Counted from the stretch's first letter, positions 36,101-43,244 are shown. The stretch is DNA of 64,000 bases from Ridgeia piscesae (GCA_025642075.2 JAODUO010000054.1:108501-172500), one strand, 5' to 3'. Translations and numbers: made by a program. The notes: generated from the letters alone by a model not told the origin.

Positions 36101-37743
36101 GAGGTAATGTTTACTCAGTCTCACACAACTTTAGAGGTAATGTTTACTCAGTCTCACACAACTTTAGAGGTAATGTTTACTCAGTCTCACACAACTTTAG
36201 AGGTAATGTTTACTCAGTCTCACACAACTTTAGAGGTAATGTTTACTCAGTCTCACACAACTTTAGAGGTAATGTTTACTAGTCTACACAACTTTAGAGG
36301 TAATGTTTACTCAGTCTCACACAACTTTAGAGGTAATGTTTACTCAGTCTCACACAACTTTAGAGGTAATGTTTACTCAGTCTCACACAACTTTAGAGGT
36401 AATGTTTACTGAGTCTCACACTACTTTAGAGGTAATGTTTACTCAGTCTCACACAACTTTAGAGGTAATGTTTACTCAGTCTCACACAACTTTAGAGGTA
36501 ATGTTTACTCAGTCTCACACAACTTTAGAGGTAATGTTTACTCAGTCTCGCACAACTTTAGAGGTAATGTTTACTCAGTCTCACACAACTTTAGAGGTAA
36601 TGTTTACTCAGTCTCACACAACTTTAGAGGTAATGTTTACTCAGTCTCACACAACTTTAGAGGTAATGTTTACTCAGTCTCACACAACTTTAGAGGTAAT
36701 GTTTACTCAGTCTCACACAACTTTAGAGGTAATGTTTACTCAGTCTCACACAACTTTAGAGGTAATGTTTACTCAGTCTCACACAACTTTAGAGGTAATG
36801 TTTACTCAGTCTCACACAACTTTAGAGGTAATGTTTACTCAGTCTCGCACAACTTTAGAGGTAATGTTTACTCAGTCTCACACAACTTTAGAGGTAATGT
36901 TTACTCAGTCTCACACAACTTTAGAGGTAATGTTTACTCAGTCTCACACAACTTTAGAGGTAATGTTTACTCAGTCTCACACAACTTTAGAGGTAATGTT
37001 TACTCAGTCTCACACAACTTTAGAGGTAATGTTTACTCAGTCTCACACAACTTTAGAGGTAATGTTTACTCAGTCTCACACAACTGTCTCGCACAACTTT
37101 AGAGGTAATGTGTAACTTTCTGTAGATTTGGAATTAGGTAACCTTGGTTAATGCTGTACAATGATAACAAAAATACAGAGGTGATCTTCTTGGTTTCAGC
37201 TGCCATATTTGAGGACGGATTTTGAGAAGTACATCGACAGCGATTCTGAGTCGGACACAGACTGCCACCCACCTCTGACACTGGCCAGAAGTATGTGTTC
37301 TGTTTACTTGCTGGGGATAGGTTCAACTTCTGTATTTTGGGGTGGTGTAGTCCTGTAGTTAGACCATCATATCAATCGAAGAAATCCAGGTTCAATTTGT
37401 CATTTTGGTCACTCCACATTGCTCCAGTTTATAAGTATCGAATAGGGTGTATATTTCAAATTAACGATTTATTCAACAACAAACGAACATGCGTGAATGA
37501 ACCTTCTTCGTGCAGAACATGAATACATCACACTGTACTCTTCATTGGTTCCCATACAACCTGACCTATGACCTTGTTGCAGGAAGTGGGCTGCCGACTG
37601 TCCCGTTCAGCATCACTGACCGACCACCAATCTCCGTCACGTGTCGGATGGAAGAATCGTGGGAAACGGACAACAGCGACTCGGATGACTCGAGTAATTC
37701 CTTATACCACGAACAGGATCATGCAGGATACTTCCAGCTGTGA
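3..37743 (+). CDS. TDRD12: TDRD12-like Tudor/ARM/CS protein, C-terminal 916 residues (5' partial, 26 exons)
   Basis: TDRD12/Yb-family proteins are germline RNA helicases with Tudor domains that act in piRNA biogenesis in perinuclear granules; only the part after the helicase is here. Exons, all joining in phase: 3-80, 7134-7223, 17063-17125, 17759-17820, 19172-19301, 19659-19744, 20405-20533, 21213-21326, 21717-21892, 22366-22451, 22962-23105, 24239-24322, 24964-25025, 25701-25829, 26538-26598, 27019-27083, 29207-29344, 29830-29955, 30755-30830, 31087-31187, 31919-32074, 32669-32731, 33875-33994, 34202-34361, 37200-37290, 37583-37743 (TGA stop). The first Tudor aligns with vertebrate TDRD12 around VEFVDNGG, PVDNDISW and WLDPMV, with equal spacing from RV to VEF. 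The 5' limit of the first exon is uncertain, because an acceptor-like CAG lies at 20-22. The intron at 7224 uses a GC donor. Family assignment is by recalled similarity, without a search. Confidence 0.85.
553..1767. mobile_element. Candidate non-autonomous hAT-like element
   Basis: The left end reads CAGGGGTAGACATTAG and the right end, read inward, CAGGGAGCGACAATAAG. These are imperfect terminal inverted repeats starting with the CAGGG typical of hAT elements. The flanking octamers AATTATTT (545-552) and AATTTTGT (1768-1775) match at 6 of 8 positions, as expected for an aged hAT target duplication. Runs rich in 'ggccactgg' lie inside both ends. No transposase reading frame is visible. It lies in the first TDRD12 intron. 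Confidence 0.45.
1776..2820. other. Intron sequence without recognised features
   Basis: I see no exon, repeat array or transposon end here. The short open frame at 2182-2394 has no recognisable motif and no supporting splice sites. Confidence 0.5.
2825..5596 (+). mobile_element. 5'-truncated, frameshifted non-LTR retrotransposon (EN + RT)
   Basis: Three reading-frame pieces (2944-3348, 3428-3976, 3982-5121) form one LINE ORF2 broken by at least two frame changes. The first piece ends an APE-type endonuclease, with SSDHLPVGLVIS carrying the conserved SDH. The third carries the reverse transcriptase: NNYRPIALV, CFLDASKAFDRVNHW, NGVRQGGILSPYLF and the catalytic FYADD. The 3' end at 5577-5594 is a short (TTCGTA)n tail rather than poly(A). 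RT blocks and tail fit the CR1/jockey-type LINE group. The copy looks dead. It lies in sense orientation inside the first TDRD12 intron. Confidence 0.85.
5600..6380. other. Intron sequence without recognised features
   Basis: This is AT-rich intronic sequence between two LINE copies. I see no gene, array or transposon terminus in it. Confidence 0.5.
6390..6893 (+). mobile_element. 3' remnant of a second LINE family
   Basis: A degenerate frame near 6533-6640 reads SAKIIGLPTPKLSEIIDHAI and then LKKARAVALYVLP. This resembles the C-terminal end of LINE reverse transcriptases (pattern 'SKIIG...LSEI....LKKAR'). It is followed by an AATAAA (6865-6870) and a (TTTGAA)n-type tail at 6873-6892. Stops interrupt the frame and the RT core is missing, so only a 5'-truncated relic remains. 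Confidence 0.6.
7354..8775 (-). CDS. Type II membrane glycosyltransferase, nucleotide-diphospho-sugar transferase fold (single coding exon)
   Basis: The 473-residue protein has a short cytoplasmic N-terminus and one hydrophobic anchor (about residues 13-33, IVFSLLFLFTWFVHIYLLL). This fits a Golgi type II enzyme. A GT-A domain follows. YTDVDAVFFENP at about 151-162 holds the DxD metal/sugar-nucleotide motif, as in the family of plant xylosyltransferases and their animal relatives (Pfam Nucleotid_trans by recall). Residues about 295-473, beginning YLLYGNPN and including LNRIVILPRFYC, look like a second domain. Its pattern recalls fucosyltransferase-like folds (inference). Substrate is unknown. 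The coding region has no intron and lies antisense in the second TDRD12 intron. TTCTGTTACAG just before the ATG could be the acceptor of a 5'-UTR intron. Confidence 0.85.
   Translation of the reverse strand: MRQQVQWLRSRQTIVFSLLFLFTWFVHIYLLLPSEPLHHPGGATRATTSFLAALHEVAPHDRVVVLSYVDCLALETTENFYESSLRRHGIDNVMFVTSDSGCGDAMTAHHLPCHVYDRNDMGDSVNVQSDHVHEMFHLITTALRAGYTILYTDVDAVFFENPFSHINCTDCDVAVLADLDLGFMYAHPTPRSMELFIFISQVTLKVTQSRQDISREIYDIIKGFKVTWLPRESFQGGHVYFELGLRTYYGQYPCMKCIVVQNNGLHSIPAKIYRLKENMMWTKDTEAYYSSHSRKYLLYGNPNVGGVNDTKRLEKLALESALAIGKVLNRIVILPRFYCAYMNTHCSLMSLYNVTVFDAAFRGMYREHVFLGNEKVPEAIRESQTQDYIIATALNDRALGPIAKTFPRTRLVPKNIYKGATSKEIRQWLGHIEASVLCFKSLYSAFYRFTDPDVDAEFKERLKWGIQVAGYHQ
8776..9396. other. 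5' flank of the glycosyltransferase gene, no other feature seen
   Basis: This stretch should hold the promoter and any 5'-UTR exon of the antisense glycosyltransferase. I see no clear TATA box or other gene in it. Confidence 0.4.
9397..9631. repeat. Long imperfect inverted repeat (hairpin), arms about 98 bp
   Basis: The left arm 9397-9494 and right arm 9533-9631 are reverse complements over nearly their full length, with scattered mismatches. Both contain, in opposite orientation, GGACCAGTCATGCATGCAGC and the flanking ACAGGGTGTGTGCCA. The loop is about 38 nt. Transcribed either way it would fold into a long, nearly continuous stem. A fold-back transposon or an inverted duplication are both possible origins. 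Confidence 0.85.
9755..9960. repeat. Dispersed element terminus shared with 14640-14918
   Basis: The segment starting TGTGACCCGACACACCAAAA and continuing to GGAATAAGTCGG matches, in inverse orientation, the sequence ending at 14918 (read backward: CGTGACCCAACACAACAAGA, then GGAATAAGTAGG). Two copies of the same end 5 kb apart indicate a dispersed repeat family, perhaps a terminal-inverted-repeat element. No coding content is visible in either copy. Confidence 0.5.
10000..12880 (-). mobile_element. Nearly full-length LINE with intact EN and RT blocks, two single-base lesions
   Basis: Read on the minus strand, 12852-11140 encodes an APE endonuclease (ARSIVNKRNEL, IIGITESW, IIMGDFNHG, GCSDHNQI) and the start of the reverse transcriptase (KSPGVDGIPPKLL, NYRPVSLTS). 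It continues in a second frame (11188-10769: IIYLDFKKAFDKVPHQ, SGVPQGSVLGPILFLIYIND) and a third (10832-10041: EWSEKWQMLFNFGKC, the C-terminal domain, RRATKMIP). One base is missing in a T run near 11168. Another is missing near 10845, inside the catalytic F-A-D-D codons. Otherwise frames are open throughout, which implies a recent insertion. Motifs fit the CR1/jockey-type LINE group. It lies antisense in the second TDRD12 intron. Confidence 0.88.
13110..13116 (+). promoter_or_regulatory. TATA box candidate upstream of the 13214 reading frame
   Basis: TATAAAA lies 104 bp before the ATG at 13214, a plausible spacing for transcription starting near 13140 with a 75-nt leader. Confidence 0.4.
13214..13650 (+). 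CDS. Unidentified small gene or transposon-derived 5' exon, two overlapping frames
   Basis: An ATG at 13214 opens 74 codons rich in charged residues (DIDIDRPRPSAQRWPRW, LLGAYRMESLLDSYVS) ending at 13438. A second frame overlaps it from 13435 and reads ENVLVDLDQELEHVRGFICG and then CRCFDDGPCCQQFMEW. Its cysteine cluster looks metal-binding and resembles N-terminal regions of invertebrate transposon-related proteins (recall only). A good donor (GAGG|GTAAGT) lies near 13633. A matching acceptor, TTTGTATCAG ending at 14227, would continue the second frame to a stop at 14490. A one-base shift may separate the two frames. The stretch is more GC-rich than its surroundings and has a TATA box. It lies in sense inside the second TDRD12 intron. 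Function unknown. Confidence 0.4.
14640..14918. repeat. Inverse copy of the dispersed terminus at 9755
   Basis: The right end reads backward as CGTGACCCAACACAACAAGA and then GAGGAATAAGTAGG, matching the 9755 copy. The interior has short 'aagctcttattct'-like phrases but no coding content. Confidence 0.45.
14919..16380. other. Intron sequence without recognised features
   Basis: This is AT-rich intron. The 112-codon open frame on the minus strand at 15749-16087 shows no motif or homology I recognise. Confidence 0.45.
16389..16431. repeat. (AT)n microsatellite
   Basis: An uninterrupted TA dinucleotide run, followed by TATACAT-type degenerate sequence. Confidence 0.95.
17138..17625. repeat. CTGT/CTGTCT pyrimidine-rich compound microsatellite
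   Basis: About 490 bp of (CTGTCT)n, (CTGT)n, (GTCTGT)n and (CCGT)n blocks fill nearly all of the 633-bp intron between the TDRD12 exons at 17063-17125 and 17759-17820. The array begins 13 bp after the donor. The plus (sense) strand is the pyrimidine-rich one. Frames are open because the unit lacks stops; they are not genes. Confidence 0.95.
17803..18571. repeat. 27-bp minisatellite derived from an exon-donor junction
   Basis: The array begins with the end of exon 17759-17820 itself (AACATTGTGCTCAG|GTGAGT). About six degenerate 26-28 bp copies follow to about 17998. About 21 near-identical 27-bp units (AACATTGTGCCAGGAGACAG plus TCACATG or TCACGTG) then run to 18571. The AACATTGTG core is present in the coding exon. 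Open frames in four readings are a by-product of a unit length divisible by three. Confidence 0.95.
19855..20095. repeat. Dispersed intronic repeat, copy 1
   Basis: Phrases such as ACGCAACTCATG, CACGCTCTTTATG, CAGTTCATCTTTGA, CCAACTGTTAT and ATAATGAATGAATG recur in the same order at 23425-23645. Two diverged copies of one roughly 220-bp element therefore lie in different TDRD12 introns. No Pol III boxes or terminal repeats were recognised. Confidence 0.6.
20405..23105 (+). other. TDRD12: TDRD12 exons coding a second extended Tudor domain (residues about 171-386)
   Basis: Exons 20405-20533, 21213-21326, 21717-21892, 22366-22451 and 22962-23105 encode a complete extended Tudor domain. The leading strand reads HVSVFVSAVAHPDFVYVQM. 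The core reads WYRAKVVAVGDDDTFDVFF followed by VDTGEQEWL, the usual W-R/Y-A-V...F.VDYG-like Tudor signature with a Phe/Thr variation at the usual YG. The C-terminal part runs through EWTDSVGDFLWEI and YDTSKEYDVEIGQFLIAKGYA, typical of the SN-like half. The short exon 19659-19744 before it is a linker with no recognised domain. Exon 24239-24322 after it is also a linker. Confidence 0.85.
21884..22190. repeat. 29-bp minisatellite duplicating a 5' splice site 11 times
   Basis: The unit is 29 bp and starts AGCCACCTGGTGAGTGCAGC. The first copy (21884) contains the real exon end CCACCTG|GTGAGT of exon 21717-21892. Copies follow exactly every 29 bp to 22174 and are nearly identical, a few reading GGTGGGTG. 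Eleven copies of a strong donor therefore sit in a row. Confidence 0.95.
23425..23645. repeat. Dispersed intronic repeat, copy 2
   Basis: This matches the element at 19855-20095 in the order TATGCAACTCAGG, CACGTTCTTTATGCGAG, CAGTTCATCTTTGAGG, CCAACTGTTATAA and ATAACGAATGAATG. Confidence 0.6.
23910..24202. repeat. (ACT)n trinucleotide microsatellite
   Basis: About 290 bp of ACT/ACC/GCT trinucleotides, longest perfect in the middle, end about 37 bp before the exon at 24239. The poly-Thr, poly-Leu and poly-Val frames across it are not genes. Confidence 0.95.
24323..26021. other. TDRD12: Introns around exons 24964-25025 and 25701-25829, no further features seen
   Basis: The intronic sequence on both sides of these two small exons is AT-rich. 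I recognise no repeat or transposon in it. Confidence 0.4.
26022..26525. repeat. 37-bp minisatellite before a TDRD12 acceptor
   Basis: About 13 copies of a 37-bp unit contain GTGTAGTATCATGCTATATA followed by GTGTGTTATACGTGTAT. The last copy is truncated at ATCATGCTGTGTG and runs straight into the acceptor TTCCCACAG of exon 26538-26598. Confidence 0.93.
27103..28402. repeat. 22-bp minisatellite with acceptor-like core
   Basis: About 58 copies of a 22-bp unit (CTCCTCAGTCACGCACCATG plus CA) start about 20 bp after the donor of exon 27019-27083. Copies at 27100-27450 are nearly perfect; later ones carry CTTGC, ATGCAC and AAGCAC variants. Each unit contains CACTCCTCAG, a pyrimidine-AG acceptor look-alike. 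Three long open frames across it are repeat artefacts. Confidence 0.95.
28764..29195. repeat. Degenerate 23-bp minisatellite abutting a TDRD12 acceptor
   Basis: About 18 diverged copies of a unit containing GTGTCCCCCTAGTCTTGTCA run up to the true acceptor TTTGTCATTTACAG at 29206. Each copy has a C-rich tract followed by TAG, resembling a 3' splice site. Confidence 0.9.
30475..30690. repeat. Diverged tandem duplication in a TDRD12 intron
   Basis: TGCAGTTTGTAACTTCATTG and then TGGGCTAA at 30479 recurs near 30582 as TGCAGTTTGTTACATCACTG and then TGGGCTAAAA. A shorter third trace (CACTGGGGGCTAAAATAAT) lies near 30650. Confidence 0.6.
31188..31918. other. TDRD12: TDRD12 intron without recognised features
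   Basis: No repeat array or transposon was identified. Short open frames at 31234-31425 and 31305-31505 lack any recognisable content. Confidence 0.4.
32222..32505 (-). mobile_element. tRNA-derived SINE, copy 1
   Basis: Read on the minus strand from 32505, it opens with a tRNA-like head. The A box TGGTGTAGCGATTAG lies at 32476-32490 and the B box GGTTCAATACC at 32430-32440, spaced as in a Pol III promoter. The body (TTTGGTGTTA..., AAAGAACCACTGA..., CACCCTGGCAGTGACCAC) matches the copy at 54624-54895 over its whole length. Confidence 0.8.
32669..34361 (+). other. TDRD12: TDRD12 exons coding a CS (p23-like) domain (residues about 720-833)
   Basis: Exons 32669-32731, 33875-33994 and 34202-34361 encode a beta-rich unit. 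Signature segments are DISWHQDRWNLLLTVQVKDV, TVTFRTVVD, YEFSFHLYELIVP, HGDVKLGLRKV and CWPRLLKL. The last two match the conserved 'V....i.i.L.K.....W..L' end of CS domains, which contact HSP90-type chaperones. A CS domain at the C-terminus is known in insect TDRD12 relatives such as SoYb, which supports the family call. The exon ends at an ATG immediately followed by a 33-bp minisatellite that fills most of the next intron. Confidence 0.8.
33340..33405 (-). repeat. Possible tRNA-like or SINE relic
   Basis: On the minus strand GTTCAAATCC (33347-33356) resembles a B box and follows ATGGTGTCACTATGAGTAG. No full cloverleaf could be drawn by eye, so a degenerate SINE head is more likely than a tRNA gene. 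Confidence 0.3.
34362..37111. repeat. 33-bp minisatellite, about 83 copies, starting at a splice donor
   Basis: The array starts at the first base of the intron after exon 34202-34361. The unit is 33 bp, GTAATGTTTACTCAGTCTCA followed by CACAACTTTAGAG, so every unit border recreates AGAG|GTAATG, like the real donor ATG|GTAATG. It extends 2.75 kb, leaving under 100 bp of unique intron before the acceptor at 37199. Units are very similar. Variants are CAG/GAG, CACAAA/CACAAC and GCAC/ACAC, and a few indels lie near 35056, 35085, 35660 and 36283. Confidence 0.97.
37200..37743 (+). other. TDRD12: TDRD12 terminal exons: acidic Ser/Asp tail and stop
   Basis: Exon 37200-37290 starts LPYLRTDFEKYIDSDSESD and exon 37583-37743 ends in the stop TGA at 37741-37743. 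The tail contains two acidic serine-rich clusters, DSDSESDTD and ETDNSDSDDSSNS. Both are good predicted casein-kinase sites and probably disordered. No domain is recognised. The two exons join in phase (A + GA) across a 292-bp intron. Confidence 0.8.
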
Positions 37744-39324
37744 GAAACTCTGCAGAAGGGCTGGACGGCTTCATGTGCCAAACAACAGGAGTTTCAACAA
37801 TGATTGAAGTCCTTTACGTGATAACAGAAACACAACATTCCACTCCTGCATGTCTCACTCAGGTGTCTTGTGTTTTCGTAAAATAATTTTGTTTTATCTG
37901 CTGATTATTTTTAGGGTATTAAATTTGGTTTTGATGCTATATAACTAGTATACACTAACATAAGCTTAGATTCCACGTGTAATGAAATGACAGTGGAGCT
38001 GAACAGCTAAGTGTCCAGGATTGTTTAAGGCAAAACAGTGAATATAGTGATGTGGAATATATAGATGTTTTTTCCACACAAATGCAGAAAATGTAATTGC
38101 TCTTCAAGTAGCAATTAGAATTGTATTTCATAGGAATCAGGTAGGAAATTCACATGATTTCACCGAGGCGATATTTTCTTTGTTCCATTTCTGTATTTCA
38201 TATGCCACATCCACATGAATGGAATCCTAGGTTTAGTGTGCAATCAACATGGATGGAGTTGGCTGCATAGTTGTGCCCTTCACATATCTGCGGGGAAACA
38301 CTGATATATTTTGTGTAAGCGGCAAAGCTGAATGTTTTACATATCAGATCATGTACATGCTGTTTTTTGGCTGGAGAAATATGCATTAAAGTCAGTCAGT
38401 TTCATGATGAATCCATTAGTTGATTGTTCATTTCACTAACATACATTAGTGACCACAAAACAGATTTGTTTTTGCCACCCTAGTGTTTGATTATAGGGCA
38501 TTGTTCACTTCCTTGTTTTTGTTTTAAGCTTGGTTAGGCATCTTTTTTACTGGTATCACATATCCACACGAACAGTATCAAGATATGCTGGGGCCAAGCT
38601 AGAATGAGATTTATTGTACGATAGGGTTTAGAATAAAGCTGAATTATAAATAAATCTTCACAGCGAGCTGTGTCTGTGTAGTTGACATGGGTGATTGTCA
38701 TAGTAAATTAACAGTTGTGACCTTAGGTGCATAACACAAAGAAATTGCCTATTCTTTCCCGATATGTTCTGACCTTCAAACTTACACATAAACTGACTGT
38801 CCTACCTAACACAGAATAACAGACGCGACATTCTCAGTAAGTATATAGTTAATATTTTATTACAAAACATCTGGAATCAGCTATGCAGGACAGAGATTGC
38901 TGGAATACAAGATTTACCCCACGACTCCAGTTGAGTCTGTTGTCTGGCCTGCCTCAATCAAGGCACATATATCTGAATAATAACCCAGTGACATGTGATT
39001 GTTGACCCATGAGTATGTCAAACTTTGTAACCAATTAAGTCAACCAACCATCAACACTGTCAGAATCAATGACTGTTCACTGACTGGCTGCTGTGTGAAC
39101 CATAAATGAGTAAATTGTTGTTGTGTTGGGTGTAGCAGTGGATGTTGTTGCTGTGGGCACTGGGCATCATTCCAGTTGAGTGTTGTCATTGGTGTTGTGG
39201 TTGTTGTAGTGGGTATCAATGCAGTGAATGTTGTAGGTGTTGCAGTGGTTGTTGTTGTGCTGGGGTGTTGAGGATGTAATAAATGTCAAAGGCCCCCTGT
39301 GTACACGTGTGCACTCCATACAGG
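37744..39324. other. TDRD12 3' flank / 3' UTR region
   Basis: No gene is seen. A candidate poly(A) signal AATAAA lies at 38632-38637, and ATTAAA-like signals occur earlier, so the true end of the transcript is not fixed. Confidence 0.4.
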
Positions 39325-39885
39325 CAAGTAAAGCCCGCTAGTTTAACTGTGACAAATGACATCCATGTAACGCCCACTAGTGTAACTGATAAATTACATT
39401 CATGTAACACCCACTAGTGTAACCAAGACAAATGACATTCATGTAACACCCACTAGTGTAACTGATAAATTACATTCATGTAACACCCACTAGTGTAACC
39501 AAGACAAATGACATTCATGTAACACCCGCTAGTGTAACTCTGACAAATGACATTCATGTAACACCCACTAGTGTAACCAAGACAAATGACATTCAAGTAA
39601 CACCCGCTAGTGTAACTCTGACAAATGACATTCATGTAACACCCGCTAGTGTAACTCTGACATATGACATTCATGTAACACCTGCTTGTGTAACCGAGAC
39701 AAATGACATTCATGTAACACCCGCTAGTGTAACTCTGACAAATGACATTCATGTAACACCCGCTAGTGTAACTCTGACAAATGACATTCATGTAACACCT
39801 GCTAGTGTAACTCTGAGAAATGACATTCTCTGAGAAATGACATTTATGTAACACTTGCAAGTGTAACTCTGACAAGTGACATCCC
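39325..39885. repeat. 39-bp minisatellite between convergent genes
   Basis: About 14 copies of a 39-bp unit contain AATGACATTCATGTAACACC followed by CGCTAGTGTAACTCTGAC, with CCAAGAC or TGATAAATT variants. It lies between the 3' ends of TDRD12 and SS18. The long minus-strand frame is an artefact of 39 being divisible by three. Confidence 0.95.
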
Positions 39886-41289
39886 CGTAATGTCCCATGT
39901 TGTACCTCTCTCACAACTGTAATTACCACTCTAGGTAGGAAAATTTATTTAAGCATAAAAGCTCGTCATATTTTTTAAAAGGTGCACACATCGTTTTGGG
40001 TAATGGGCACACTGAAACAGTCAAAAATAATACGTAAAAAAGGGCCAAGAGACGCTGAAATCCTTCAATTATAGTAAGTTTTTGTAATTATGCATGAATT
40101 GTGTTTTGGTGAATCATGGTCACTACCCAGTCTCGTCACCATAATAACTTTTTCTAGTTATCCATATGAAATGACCAGAAATACAGCCTTTTTATGAATC
40201 CAGCAACAGTACTGGTCATTAGTGGTTTTAGTTAAAATGGAGTTATCTATTTCCACATCACTCATCCAACCCAGTGATCAGAATGCACTTGATATCTATA
40301 GTGTATATTAATTTTAGGTTTGTCACCTACGGTTTCACCATTTAAAAAAACCAATAATTAAATAAGCAGCAAAATAAACTTAAATTTACAGAAATTCAAT
40401 AGTTTTGCGCTTTAATTAAAACTGACAGATGGAATACCAGTTAGTGATGCTTTTCCAGGCCGGCCACCTGCCTTCAGTGTGTGGCAGTAGGCGAGTCTCA
40501 AACACACAAGTACAGTCAATTACCAGTTATTAGTCGTGGTTCCTTGCAGGACACCTAGCCTCCAGTGAGGCAGCTCAAATACACAAGTGTTGTGTCCCAG
40601 CCCGTCAAGGCAGACACAGGTAAAATGTGGACATGTACCTTTTTGGGAGCCCCTGGGGTGCCCTTAGAAACATACAAGCAAATACCAATCAGTTGTGTAC
40701 CACCTTTGTACCCTAACAAATCCCTATGGAAATGTGAGAAAATTAGTTCTGAAAAAGTGTTTTGACCAATTTTTGGGCCTTCAGAACAATCCAATAAAAA
40801 TGTCTTATGCTTAGTAGCAGTGCCCTAAGGTACACCTATGCCAAATTATAAAAATAGATCTTCAACAGTTTCTTAGATATGGGAGCACACATCAGAAGCA
40901 AAGTGATGCCATAAGCCCAAACGACTAAAAGAACTGAGAAAGGACATTTAATTATTTACCTATGGTAGCATGCTACTTATAACAATAATACAGGAACATA
41001 ACACATTTCACAACATTCAAATCATAGCTCCACCCACCCACCTACCCACACAACTTGAAATAGACAATGGATCTGGAATAAAACATATATTTCAGTGCAA
41101 TGTTTATGAGCATTCACAAAGTAGAAATATCACGTCACCTTTCAGTAACCCTTCGAACTGGCACTGTTCCTGCTAACTAGACTAGTAAGTGGCAGTTTCT
41201 GCTAACATGTTAACTGGTTCAATCAATGTAAGCTTACGTAAATGCTAATCAGCAAAACGCATTATCTACACAGCGACGTTGCTCGCATT
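39886..41289. other. SS18 3' UTR / flank
   Basis: No further gene is seen. A minus-strand AATAAA near 39946-39951 is one candidate end for the SS18 transcript. Confidence 0.35.
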
Positions 41290-43148
41290 TCAGAACTGAT
41301 TTTGGCTGTACCCGCCATAGGCCCCTGGATTGGCTCCAGACGGCATATTTGGCCCCATGCCTCCCTGTGGCCCCATCTGGCCAGCCCCTCCCATATGTGA
41401 AACCCCGCCCATTTGTGGAACGCCCCCCATTTGCGATGCACCTCCCATTTGTGAAACCCCGCCCATATGAGAAACCCCACCCATTTGTGAAGCCCCACCC
41501 ATCTGTGAAGCTCCGCCCATCTGTGTAGCTCCGCCTATATGTGAAGCCCCACTCATGTGTGGTGCCCCGCCCATCTGAGAAGCCCCGCCCATCTGGCTAA
41601 CCTCTCCTGCCTGTCCTGGGCCCATCATGCCCTGCTGCTGTTGGTAGCCAGCAAAGCGGGGTTGTGAGCAGCCGCTGTACTGAGACTGAGGCCCTGGAGC
41701 ACCCCCCATGTAACCGGACGGTGCGGACGAGGCCTGGGACTGTTGCTGTGGCGACTGCTGGGGTAGCTGCTGCTGCTGGCTGGAGAACTGGGGGTTGGAC
41801 ATCTGGTCAGCCGTGCTGTACTGACCAGTGGCCTGGCTGAATGGAGGTGGACCTGTGCAACATACAAATGACGTACGACTTCATTGTTTCACCCGACTCT
41901 TTTTGCAGTACACGAAACCATCAGCCAGACATTAAGAAGCTTAACGCATCAAATGTAAGATAATACACGCATACATATATACAGTGTTTTACATACTCTG
42001 TAATTATACACACAGACACATTATGCTAACAGTTCCGTGCATAACAATTATATATTTACTGTGCTTATATATCTGCTACATTGAATGTTTACGTTTTAGT
42101 CTTGTACAGTGCTTTGAGCATTTTATTGGAAATTATGCTTTATAAAATAAATAGTATTATTATTTCATTTTGATATAACATGTTAAAATTCTATTTACCA
42201 AAAAATACATTATATTAAAGAGCATGTTTTGAAAACTGTTCAAAGAGTGAGTTATTATCAAAAAAATTATTTACAAACTCTATTATTATGTAAACATTTA
42301 TTTACCCTTCGTCGTCGGAAAGACGCAAGCATAAAACAATTGATGAGTGTAACTGATGGGGGGTCCTACAAACCTGTCTTGCTCTGACTGGCAGACTTCG
42401 GTTGACCACTGGTCATGCCAGGGGTTGAAGTGGTGGGGTAGGAATGCTGCTGGTATCCCTGCTGACCCGGGGTTACGCCACCATACTGGGAGGTCGCGGC
42501 CCCATATGACATCGGTGTACTTGACTGTAGCGCGGCCTGGCTGTATTGACCATTGGCTATTCGACCTTGACTCATATTCGACTGTCCACTCATATCACTC
42601 TGACTCATCCCCATAGCACTTGGATCATTCTTCTGACTCGACCCACTCATCTGACCCGGGCCACTCATCTGACCCGGCCCACTCATCTGACTTGGGCCAC
42701 TCATCTGACCCGGCCCAGTCATCGGACTTGGGCCACTCATCTGACCTGGCCCACTCATCTGACTTGGGCCACTCATCTGACCTGGCCCTGTCATCTGGCC
42801 TGGTCCACTCATCTGACCCCCTGCCCCGCTCATCTGACCTGGGCCACTCATCTGACCCGACCCGCTCATCTGACCAGGCCCAGTCATCTGAGCTGGGCCA
42901 CTCATTTGACTTGCTCCGCCCATGTGACCTGGTCCACTCATTTGGCTAGGGCCATTAATCTGACCCGGGCCACTCATTGGGCCTGGGCCACTCATCTGCA
43001 TGTGAGAATTAGCCATCTGACCCGGGCCACTCATTTGGCCCTGTGAGCTGCCCATCTGTGACAGCATGTTGGCCATCTGTGACTGAGAATAGTTCTGTTG
43101 ATACGGCTGCTGGCTCATCCCTGCAAGTGAAAGAATCTACAATCTACA

Positions 43149-43244
<96 letters not shown>

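Noticed and set aside
39325..39885. CRISPR-like regular repeats (also 21884-22190 and 34362-37111)
   Set aside because: Units are head-to-tail with no unique spacers, and the genome is eukaryotic.
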